Positions 7,325 to 15,428 of a DNA stretch of 50,830 nucleotides are shown here, one piece after another (position 1 is the first letter of the stretch; every line of letters starts with the position of its first letter). The notes beneath the pieces were generated by a model. It did no database searches and was not told the DNA's origin. It saw only the letters and a list, made by a program, of their open reading frames with translations. The translations under genes and the position numbers were made by a program. The DNA is from Nonomuraea zeae (GTDB lineage Bacteria; Actinomycetota; Actinomycetes; Streptosporangiales; Streptosporangiaceae): contig NZ_VCKX01000057.1 of assembly GCF_005889725.1 (NCBI RefSeq), positions 1-50,830 on the forward strand, written 5' to 3'.

Positions 7325-9163
7325 CTAGCGCGAGAGCTGGGTCAGGTCGCGCGAGGCGCCCGTGGAGGCGGACGTCGTCATCGCCGCGTACGCCTGCAGC
7401 GCCACGCTCACCGGCCGGTTGCGGTCGCGCGGGCGGTAGCCGCCCAGGTCCGCCAGCAGCCGCTCGCGCCGCGCCGCCAGCTCGGCCTCGGGGACCCGCA
7501 GCTCCAGCTTGCGGCCGGGGATGTCGATGTCGATGAGGTCGCCGTCCTCGACCAGCGCGATCGCGCCGCCCTCGGCCGCCTCGGGTGAGGCGTGGCCGAT
7601 CGACAGGCCGGAGGTGCCGCCGGAGAAGCGGCCGTCGGTGACGAGCGCGCACACCTTGCCTAGCCCCTTGCCCTTGAGGAAGGAGGTCGGGTAGAGCATC
7701 TCCTGCATGCCGGGCCCGCCCTTGGGGCCCTCGTAGCGGATGACCACGACGTCGCCGGCCTTGACCCGCCCGCCGAGGATGCCCTCGACGGCCTGCTCCT
7801 GCGACTCGAACACCACCGCGGGCCCGCTGAACTTCCAGATCGACTCGTCGACCCCGGCCGTCTTCACCACCGCGCCGTCACGCGAGATGTTGCCGTAGAG
7901 GACGGCCAGGCCGCCGTCCGCGGTGTAGGCGTGCTCCATGTCGCGGATGCACCCGTCCGCGCGGTCGACGTCGAGGGAATCCCAGCGGTTGTCCTGTGAG
8001 TACGCCTTGACCGTGCGCACGTTGCCCGGCGCCGCGTGCCACAGCTCCACGGCCTCCGGCAGCGCCGTCGGCGAGCGGACGTCCCAGGAGGCCAGCATGT
8101 CGCCCAGGGTGCCGCCGTTCACGGTGGGCACGTCGCGGTGCAGCAGCCCGCCCCGATCGAGCTCGCCCAGGATGGCCGGGATGCCGCCGGCGCGGTGGAC
8201 GTCCTCGATGTGGTACTTGTTCGTCGCGGGGGCGACCTTGCACACGCACGGCACCCGCAGCGAGATCTCGTTGATCTCCTTGAGCCCGAAGTCCACCTGG
8301 GCCTCGCGGGCCGCGGCCAGGATGTGCAGGATCGTGTTGGTCGAGCCGCCCATCGCCACGTCGAGCGTCATCGCGTTCTCGAACGCCTCACGGGTGGCGA
8401 TCGAGCGCGGCAGCACCGACTCGTCGCCGTCCTCGTAGTAGCGGCGGGTGATCTCCACGAGCTGCCGGCCCGCGTCCTCGAAGAGCTTCTTGCGCGCCTT
8501 GTGCGTGGCCAGGATCGTGCCGTTGCCCGGCAGGGCCAGGCCGATGGCCTCGGCGAGGCAGTTCATCGAGTTGGCGGTGAACATGCCCGAGCAGGAGCCG
8601 CAGGTCGGGCAGGCGTTCTCCTCCATCTCCAGCAGCTCGGCGTCGGAGACGGAGTCGTCGGCGGAGGCGATCATCGGGTCGATCAGGTCGAGCTTCTTGC
8701 CGGGCGTCTTGCCCGCCTCCATCGGCCCGCCGGAGACGAAGATCGTCGGGATGTTGAGCCTGAACGCGGCCAGCAGCATGCCCGGCGTGATCTTGTCACA
8801 GTTGGAGACGCAGATCAGCGCGTCGGCGCAGTGGGCCTCGACCATGTATTCGACGGCGTCGGCGATCAGCTCGCGCGACGGCAGCGAGTAGAGCATGCCG
8901 CCGTGGCCCATGGCGATGCCGTCGTCGACCGCGATCGTGTTGAACTCGCGGGGGATGGCCCCCGCCTCCCGGATCGCGGCGGACACCACGTCGCCCACCT
9001 CGCGCAGATGCACATGACCCGGCACGAACTGGGTGAAGCTGTTGGCCACGGCGATAATGGGCTTGCCGAAGTCGCTCCCGGCTACGCCGGTCGCCCGGAG
9101 CAGGGCCCGGGCACCGGCCATATTCCTGCCGTGGGTGACTGTACGTGACCTGAGGGCGGGCAT
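7325..9163 (-). CDS. ilvD: Dihydroxy-acid dehydratase
   Basis: The 612-residue protein is full length for IlvD, which converts 2,3-dihydroxy-isovalerate and -methylvalerate to the 2-keto acids of valine and isoleucine synthesis. The start MPALRSRTVTHGRNMAGARAL and motifs VSNCDKITPGM (Cys122) and CPTCGSCSGMFTANSM (Cys185, 188, 191) supply the iron-sulfur and substrate site; the C-terminal TDGRFSGGTSGLSIGH is also canonical. ATG 9163 is preceded by GGGAG at proper spacing. The gene stands alone, with its own terminator downstream and the thioesterase gene 149 bp upstream on the same strand; other ilv genes are not in this window. Confidence 0.98.
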   Translation of the reverse strand: MPALRSRTVTHGRNMAGARALLRATGVAGSDFGKPIIAVANSFTQFVPGHVHLREVGDVVSAAIREAGAIPREFNTIAVDDGIAMGHGGMLYSLPSRELIADAVEYMVEAHCADALICVSNCDKITPGMLLAAFRLNIPTIFVSGGPMEAGKTPGKKLDLIDPMIASADDSVSDAELLEMEENACPTCGSCSGMFTANSMNCLAEAIGLALPGNGTILATHKARKKLFEDAGRQLVEITRRYYEDGDESVLPRSIATREAFENAMTLDVAMGGSTNTILHILAAAREAQVDFGLKEINEISLRVPCVCKVAPATNKYHIEDVHRAGGIPAILGELDRGGLLHRDVPTVNGGTLGDMLASWDVRSPTALPEAVELWHAAPGNVRTVKAYSQDNRWDSLDVDRADGCIRDMEHAYTADGGLAVLYGNISRDGAVVKTAGVDESIWKFSGPAVVFESQEQAVEGILGGRVKAGDVVVIRYEGPKGGPGMQEMLYPTSFLKGKGLGKVCALVTDGRFSGGTSGLSIGHASPEAAEGGAIALVEDGDLIDIDIPGRKLELRVPEAELAARRERLLADLGGYRPRDRNRPVSVALQAYAAMTTSASTGASRDLTQLSR

Positions 9164-9312
9164 TGGGCGTCTCCCATCGCTAGCGAGTCTTCACATGTTA
9201 CGGCCACCGCCCGGTAACTGAGACGTCCGTCCACGCTTCGGACGCTTGGTTACCGGATCGTGCCGCGACCGAATCCGTCAACCCGCCAAGCGGGCACTCG
9301 TGCGGCGGATCG

Positions 9313-10122
9313 CTAGGCAGGCAGGCGCACGGCGGCGAGCTGGGTCGCCTGGGCCACCAGCCGGCCCTTGTCGTCCCACACGTGGGCCACCTCGTCCATC
9401 CGGTCGCCTCCGACGTCCGTGGCCGTCAGCCGGACCCTGATCGGGCCGGGGGCCGGAAGCCTGCGGATGTACGCGGAGAGCTGGATGGTCGGCACCCACC
9501 CCGACAACCCCAGGTCGAACGAGACCGGTGGCACCGGGTCGAGCGCCACCAGCAGGCTCAGCGGGTCCCAGTCCGAGCCGTCGGCCAGCCGCTGCCAGGT
9601 CGCGACCAGGCCGCGCATGGAGGGGGAGCCGAAGGCGAAGGCCAGATGGTCCGGGTCGATGCGCTCCTCGACCACGGCCATCAGCGGCACGGAGAACCCG
9701 GCGCCAGGGGGATCGACGGGCACCAGGAGGCAGTCCTGCTCGGGCGGCAGCGCCACCGGCTCGTGCGCCGACCACCAGGGGCCGGAGTCGTCCAGCAGGC
9801 CGAGCGTGATGTGCGCCTCGACCCGCGTCCTGCCCTGCTGCACCAGCGCGGCCCTGACCTGGGCCACGCTCCTGCCCACCCGCAGCGTCTCGACCCGCGC
9901 CACGGCCTCGCCCGGCTCGGGAGGCTCGATGAAGGACCCGCTCACGGCCGACACGTGCGGATGCCCGGCGCCCGCCGCGCTCTCGCAGGCGGCCCGGCCC
10001 AGGACGGCCAGCAGGTAGCCGCCGTGCAGCCGGGTCCCGACGCTCCACTGGGCGTCCAGCACGGCCCCGAACTCGCCGTCGCCCCGGACGGTGAGCGCGG
10101 TCGCTTCGCGAAAAGTCCCCAT
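9313..10122 (-). CDS. Acyl-CoA thioesterase family protein (TesB-like double hotdog)
   Basis: The 269-residue protein fits a tandem hotdog thioesterase. The N-terminal hotdog contains GTRLHGGYLLAVLGRA (about 29-44), the loop and central helix of the fold, and the C-terminal hotdog ends in AHVWDDKGRLVAQATQLAAVR, typical of TesB-like acyl-CoA thioesterases of actinomycetes. It should hydrolyse acyl-CoA in the cytoplasm; chain-length preference is unknown. ATG 10122 is used. It is divergent from a TetR gene starting 67 bp away with an inverted repeat between them, so the TetR protein most likely regulates it. Confidence 0.85.
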   Translation of the reverse strand: MGTFREATALTVRGDGEFGAVLDAQWSVGTRLHGGYLLAVLGRAACESAAGAGHPHVSAVSGSFIEPPEPGEAVARVETLRVGRSVAQVRAALVQQGRTRVEAHITLGLLDDSGPWWSAHEPVALPPEQDCLLVPVDPPGAGFSVPLMAVVEERIDPDHLAFAFGSPSMRGLVATWQRLADGSDWDPLSLLVALDPVPPVSFDLGLSGWVPTIQLSAYIRRLPAPGPIRVRLTATDVGGDRMDEVAHVWDDKGRLVAQATQLAAVRLPA

Positions 10123-10146
10123 TTTTCGTAATTCCTTCCGCCGGAG

Positions 10147-10185
10147 CTCAGATTGACATCGTTAACCTGACGGCGTCAACCTGAG
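10147..10185. promoter_or_regulatory. Inverted-repeat operator between thioesterase and TetR genes
   Basis: CTCAGATTGAC (10147-10157) and GTCAACCTGAG (10175-10185) are inverted copies with one mismatch. Between them GTTAACCTGA (10161-10170) repeats the second arm as a direct copy and contains GTTAAC. The repeats end 4 bp before the TetR ATG. Overlapping half sites of this type suit a TetR dimer pair covering both promoters. Confidence 0.7.
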
Positions 10186-10189
10186 TTCC

Positions 10190-10879
10190 ATGACCACCAG
10201 ACGCGTACGCGCCAGGCGCGGAGCGGGACTGCTGCTACGGGAGGAGATCCTGCGCGCGGCCGAGGACCTGCTGGCCGAGTCGGGCACCGAGGACGCGCTC
10301 ACGCTGCGCGCGGTCGCCCTGCGGGCGGGGGTGTCCACACCGTCGGTCTACCTGCACTTCGCCGACAAGGAGGCCCTCGTCGAGGCGGTCTGCCTGCGCG
10401 TCTGGGACGAGCTGGGCCGGCTCTTCACCGACAACCTCGGCGGCGACCCCTTCCTCGCCCTGGGCCGGTGCGGGCGCGCGTACGCCAGGTTCGCCCTCGA
10501 CCATCCCGTGCAGTACCGGGTGCTGATGCTGCGCCCGTCGGCGACGCCGGGGGTGCCGCCCGCCGCCGCGCAGGCATTCCGGCACATGGTGAGCGTGGTC
10601 ACGGCCTGCGTGGAGACCCGGGTGCTCGAAGGCGACCCCGAGGAGCTCGCGCTGGGCCTCTGGTCGGCCGTGCACGGCTGCGTCTCCCTGCTGATCGCCC
10701 AGCCGTCGTTCCCGTGGCCGCGCGACAAGGAGGCACTGATCGACCGCATCGTGCGCATCGCCGGGTTCGGCACCGCGCTCTACTCGCGGCTCCCGCAGTC
10801 GCTGCCGCCGAGTGAGGAGCTGGCCGCCGGCCTCGACGACTTCGGCGTACGGCTGGCGGCCCGTTCGTGGGAGGCGTGA
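10190..10879 (+). CDS. TetR/AcrR family regulator
   Basis: The 229-residue protein has the TetR helix-turn-helix near the N-terminus (LTLRAVALRAGVSTPSVYLHF, about 43-63) followed by KEALVEAV, and a helical C-terminal ligand domain of the TetR_C_33/WHG type (FALDHPVQYRVLMLRPSATPG...). ATG 10190 follows directly on the operator-like repeat, so it probably represses itself and the divergent thioesterase gene, perhaps in response to an acyl-CoA or other lipid; the ligand is inference. The gene is convergent with the NERD gene, 9 bp apart. Confidence 0.9.
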   Translation: MTTRRVRARRGAGLLLREEILRAAEDLLAESGTEDALTLRAVALRAGVSTPSVYLHFADKEALVEAVCLRVWDELGRLFTDNLGGDPFLALGRCGRAYARFALDHPVQYRVLMLRPSATPGVPPAAAQAFRHMVSVVTACVETRVLEGDPEELALGLWSAVHGCVSLLIAQPSFPWPRDKEALIDRIVRIAGFGTALYSRLPQSLPPSEELAAGLDDFGVRLAARSWEA

Positions 10880-10888
10880 GGCGCTCGC

Positions 10889-11725
10889 TCAGCCCTCGCC
10901 GTAGCGGGCCGGCAGCACCTGGGCGGCGATGTCGAAGATGCGGTCGATCTCGCCGTCGGTCAGCGCCCGCTCCCGCTTGGTGATCCACTTGCGCGCGCGG
11001 TCGCCCTGGTAGACGTCCACGCCGCGAATGGTCATGATCTTCCACGGCACCGGAGGGCCGTAGATGGCGAGCGAGGGCACCACGGAGATCTCGCGGCCGA
11101 ACGCCTTGGTGATCAGCTCGCTGGCCTGCGAGGCCTCCCACTTCGCCTCGGTGAGGCGGGGTTTCATGTCGAAGGGGCCGTGGAACAGCTTCTTGCCCAT
11201 CTGCACGCGGACGGGAAGGCGCTTGTCCCACTTCTCGGAGTCGACCGCGTACACGCCTGTCGGGCCCACCACGAGGTGGTCGATCTGGGCCTCGCTGCCC
11301 GGGATCGCCCTGGCGTGCAGCGTGCGGTAGCCGCTGCGTTCAAGCTTGCGCAGCTGCGCTTCGGTGCGGCGCTCAGCCACGGACGTCCGCCGCCACGCGG
11401 GCACGGACGAATTGGAGCGCGCACGGTAGACCGCCTCCAGGATGCCCGCGATCACACCCGCGGTCACCCCCACTCGCCAGTCGCCCACGAGGAAGCCCAC
11501 GACCACGCCGACGGCCGCCGCCAGGATCGCGCGGTTGCGCAGGCGGCGAAAGCGTGGCTGCTGGAGCAGGCTGCGCACGGACGCGCGCTCGACGGGCGCG
11601 TACGTGGAGGTGGGCGCCGAAGGCTTCGCGGCGGCGGTCTGCTCGCTTTCTGGCCGGTCGCTCACCCAGATAGGTGACGCGTTGTGACCGTCTTCTCGCT
11701 GGATGTCGGAGTCCACGTAACTCAC
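10889..11725 (-). CDS. NERD (nuclease-related) domain membrane protein
   Basis: The 278-residue protein has a polar N-terminus rich in Ser/Ala, a hydrophobic hairpin at about 65-95 (NRAILAAAVGVVVGFLVGDW, then VGVTAGVIAGILEAVY), and a NERD domain at about 118-220. The domain's core EAQIDHLVVGPTGVYAVDSEKW matches the conserved acidic D-H...K/W pattern of this nuclease-like fold. NERD proteins are suspected DNA-processing enzymes, but activity is seldom shown. The GTG at 11725 has an in-frame GTG three codons later. The gene converges on the TetR gene; GGAATC-TTAAG-GATTCC lies 10-26 bp upstream of the start. Confidence 0.85.
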   Translation of the reverse strand: MSYVDSDIQREDGHNASPIWVSDRPESEQTAAAKPSAPTSTYAPVERASVRSLLQQPRFRRLRNRAILAAAVGVVVGFLVGDWRVGVTAGVIAGILEAVYRARSNSSVPAWRRTSVAERRTEAQLRKLERSGYRTLHARAIPGSEAQIDHLVVGPTGVYAVDSEKWDKRLPVRVQMGKKLFHGPFDMKPRLTEAKWEASQASELITKAFGREISVVPSLAIYGPPVPWKIMTIRGVDVYQGDRARKWITKRERALTDGEIDRIFDIAAQVLPARYGEG

Positions 11726-12015
11726 CGTAGCTCGGGAATCTTAAGGATTCCTAGTGTTGACCTGTCCATAGTTTTATGGCCCAGCTCATCGTGTTCCACT
11801 CATGTTTTCGGGGTATGTCTTTCGTTCCCTCTCTAGAGAGGCGAAGGCCCAGCTTCCCCGGAAAACGATCTTAGCGCGTTATAGGAGATGCCGATCGGGC
11901 CGCCTGTCACGCCGGAGACTTTGCCGGATCTTGCCGACGGACATTCCCGGACAGGTCCGGCGGACACCCGTAGACGGGTCTGGCCGGACCGCCCAACGGG
12001 GTTTACGTTCTTGGT
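11726..12015. promoter_or_regulatory. Divergent intergenic region with three palindromes
   Basis: No gene is seen in these 290 bp. They hold GGAATC-TTAAG-GATTCC (11735-11751) next to the NERD start, a perfect 14-bp palindrome CCTCTCTAGAGAGG (11828-11841) flanked by TTCG and CGAA, and a nested inverted repeat at 11954-11990 (outer arms GGTCCGGC/GCCGGACC, inner arms ACCCG/CGGGT). TACGTT at 12004-12009 is a candidate -10 for a leaderless start at GTG 12016. Confidence 0.6.
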
Positions 12016-12306
12016 GTGAACAGCGCAGCGGAGATCCTGCTCTTTCTCATCGGAGTGTCCTTCGGGCTGTTCGTGCTGATCAGCCTGCTGGTCATGCTGC
12101 CGGGTCGCAGCGCGCAGCGCCGGATCGAGTCCGGGCCGGTGTGGCTGGGCGGCCCGTCCAGGAGCGAGCGCGGCGTGAGCACCTCAGGGCTGGTGCTGGC
12201 CGACCGGGTCGCGCACTGGGCGGAGGTGCCCGAGCACGACTGGGTGGCCGCGGCCGAGACGGCGGAGCCGGGCAGGCACGTCGGCGGCGCGTCGGCGGGA
12301 TGGTGA
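12016..12306 (+). CDS. Small single-pass membrane protein of unknown function
   Basis: The 96-residue protein begins with one hydrophobic segment (ILLFLIGVSFGLFVLISLLVML, about 7-28) and continues with a polar cytoplasmic-type tail containing WLGGPSRSERG and WAEVPEHDWVAAAE. I do not recognise a family. GTG 12016 is 6 bases after a TACGTT box, so the transcript may be leaderless. The next gene starts 1 bp after this stop, so the pair is an operon and the proteins probably act together. Confidence 0.65.
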   Translation: MNSAAEILLFLIGVSFGLFVLISLLVMLPGRSAQRRIESGPVWLGGPSRSERGVSTSGLVLADRVAHWAEVPEHDWVAAAETAEPGRHVGGASAGW

Positions 12307-12307
12307 G

Positions 12308-12676
12308 GTGGCGATGCGCGGACTGACCGCCGCACAGGCCGACGACGTCAGGCAGGCCCTGCACACCGCCGAGCGGCGCAGCGGGCTGCGGTTCGGCGTG
12401 TTCCTCGGAGAACCGGTGGGCAGCCGGCGGCACTTCGCCGAGCGCCTGCACGCCGCCCTGGGCGAGGAGGCCGACGACGCCGTGGTGGTGTTCGTGGACA
12501 TCGCGGGCCGGGCGCTGGAGATCGTGACGGGGGAGCGCGCCAGGCGGCGGCTCACCGACAGCGCGTGCCGGCTGACCGGGATGTCGATGGCGACCGCGTT
12601 CAGCGTCGGAGACCTGGTGGGCGGGCTGCTGTACGGCATCGCCGCCCTCGGCGAACAGGCCACCGCCCGCCGCTGA
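12308..12676 (+). CDS. DUF5130/TPM-like protein
   Basis: The 122-residue protein resembles the actinomycete DUF5130 group, which is related to the TPM phosphatase-like fold: ADDVRQALHTAERRSGLRFGVFLG, then DDAVVVFVDIAGRALEIVTGERARRRL, matching the TPM pattern of a strand, a conserved acidic patch and a G.... helix. No signal peptide is present, unlike many TPM proteins. GTG 12308 follows GGTGAGG; an ATG at 12314 is an alternative. It is coupled to the small membrane protein upstream and converges on the next gene with only 6 bp between stops. Confidence 0.65.
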   Translation: MAMRGLTAAQADDVRQALHTAERRSGLRFGVFLGEPVGSRRHFAERLHAALGEEADDAVVVFVDIAGRALEIVTGERARRRLTDSACRLTGMSMATAFSVGDLVGGLLYGIAALGEQATARR

Positions 12677-12682
12677 CCGGCG

Positions 12683-13633
12683 TCAGCGGGCTTCGAGCAG
12701 GCCGACGATGTGCTCGCTGACCCCGTCCAGCAGGGTCGCGGGCGCGATCGGCGCGTCGGCGACGGCCGAGAACAGCGCCGGCAGCCCGGGCAGCGGGAAC
12801 CCGTCGTCCTTCAGCGCCGCCGACCCCACGGCGCTCTTGTCGAGCACCGCCCGGCTGCGCTCCCAAGCGTCGAGCACCTCCTCGGGCGACGGCACGCCGA
12901 AGCCGTGGCCCACGGGCGCCGCGTGGCGCAGCCGTACGAGCGGGGTCTCGGCGAAGGCCAGCGCCGTGCGCGCCCGCAGCTGCAGGTCGGCGCGGGGCTC
13001 GGGCGCCACCCAGTCCATGGCCGTGCACGGGTTGCGGCAGGTGGCCACGCACACGCCGAGCGCGCCCGCCACCTGGCTGTGCTGCCGGTCGAAGTACGCC
13101 CGCCATCCCTCGGCCGGCTCCACCGACACCCGCAGCGTCCTGTTCGTGGCGGACTGCTCGGACTTGGTGTGGTCACACTCCCGGTCGCCGATCACGCCGA
13201 ACCTGCTCCCGGCCGCGCTCAGCCCGGCCGGCCACCGCGCCGGATCGCCCGCATGGCCGAGCTGCGGCTCGAAGGCCAGCAGCGGCAGGTATTCGCTGGC
13301 GATGTGCACCGCGGCGATCATCGGGCTCAGCTCGCGCCGGTGCCACCGCACGGCGATCACTTCGAGCAGCAGCCCGTACGCGGGCCGCAGCGACTCCAGC
13401 GCGCCCCGAGGCTGCTCGCGCGGCGTCTGCGGCATGTGGCAGGCCCGCGCCTGCCGCCGCAGGTCGGCCGGCACGCTCCTGGCCTCGGCGGCGAAGTCTT
13501 CGGCGTCGAGGGAGAGCAGCCGCTGCCCGAACTCGCACACCTCGGCGACCTCCGCGACCGATGCGAGCGCGCCGAGATCGGCGAAGGCGTAGCGGCGGGC
13601 AAGGGCGATGAGCAGGTCACGAGTCGAGTCCAC
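12683..13633 (-). CDS. Hypothetical protein, no family recognised
   Basis: The 316-residue protein is soluble, with no signal peptide or membrane segment, and is largely helical in its first half (LLIALARRYAFADLGALASVAEVAEVCEFGQRLLSL). A cluster of cysteines appears mid-protein (CVATCRNPCTAMDW) together with DRECDHTK, which could bind metal. I do not recognise it. It is upstream of nothing obvious on its strand and follows the kinase gene by 95 bp in the direction of transcription, so it may be in the kinase transcript. The start at 13633 is the only good one near the kinase 3' end. Confidence 0.65.
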   Translation of the reverse strand: MDSTRDLLIALARRYAFADLGALASVAEVAEVCEFGQRLLSLDAEDFAAEARSVPADLRRQARACHMPQTPREQPRGALESLRPAYGLLLEVIAVRWHRRELSPMIAAVHIASEYLPLLAFEPQLGHAGDPARWPAGLSAAGSRFGVIGDRECDHTKSEQSATNRTLRVSVEPAEGWRAYFDRQHSQVAGALGVCVATCRNPCTAMDWVAPEPRADLQLRARTALAFAETPLVRLRHAAPVGHGFGVPSPEEVLDAWERSRAVLDKSAVGSAALKDDGFPLPGLPALFSAVADAPIAPATLLDGVSEHIVGLLEAR

Positions 13634-13728
13634 GCGATGACTTTCTCATGATGGGCGAGCGGCTGATGACGGGAGAGACCCGGGCATAGCGGGTCACCAG
13701 GGCGTACAGCTTCAAGATCTGGACGCGA

Positions 13729-15009
<1,281 letters not shown>

Positions 15010-15054
15010 GCCCCCGAGGCTAACACCGCGCCCGCGATGCCAGCGCCAAGACGC

Positions 15055-15360
15055 TCAATCGGTGAAGACAGAGGTGAGACGCGTCCAGTGCCCCGCCGCG
15101 CAGACGACGGGCGGCCGGTCGAGCGCGGCGGGCAGGATCACCTCTCCGCCACCGGGCAGCGCGGCTCCGGTCCAGACGTCGATCCACTCACCTTCCGGCA
15201 GGTAAACCGTCACTTCCGTCCTGCCGGGCTCCGTCACGGGAGCGACGAGGAGCGCGTCCCCGAGCTTGTACCGCAGCGGGTGCCGCCAGATACCCGGGTC
15301 GCGGGGATGGTCGACGAACAGGCCGCGCATGAGCGGCGCGCCAGGGCACCTGGCTGTCAA
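15055..15360 (-). pseudogene. C-terminal remnant of a GH31 family alpha-glucosidase
   Basis: About 95 residues match the distal beta-sandwich part of GH31 glycosidases: APLMRGLFVDHPRDP, then YKLGDALLVAPVTEPGRTE, YLPEGEWIDVWTG, and LDRPPVVCAAG. A complete enzyme has about 650-800 residues with the catalytic barrel before this part; no barrel sequence lies upstream, where instead the pepN terminator begins 26 bp away. A TTG codon at 15360 opens the frame, but there is no Shine-Dalgarno. The rest of the gene was therefore probably deleted. The stop lies about 45 bp before the kinase start, so the remnant occupies the kinase promoter region. Confidence 0.75.
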
Positions 15361-15385
15361 GACCCGGAAACCGCCGCGAAACGCG

Positions 15386-15417
15386 AAAGGCCCCCGCCAG
15401 GTGTGGCGGGGGCCTTT
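15386..15417. terminator. Bidirectional intrinsic terminator after pepN
   Basis: AAAGGCCCCCGCC (15386-15398) and GGCGGGGGCCTTT (15405-15417) form a 13-bp perfect stem. On the minus strand it starts 12 bases past the pepN stop and ends in CCTTTCG. Confidence 0.92.
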
Positions 15418-15428
15418 CTACGGAGACG

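Noticed and set aside
11802..12326. Long plus-strand frame across the NERD/small-operon gap
   Set aside because: Arg/Ser-rich composition and overlap with the membrane protein gene in another frame show it is a GC-rich shadow.
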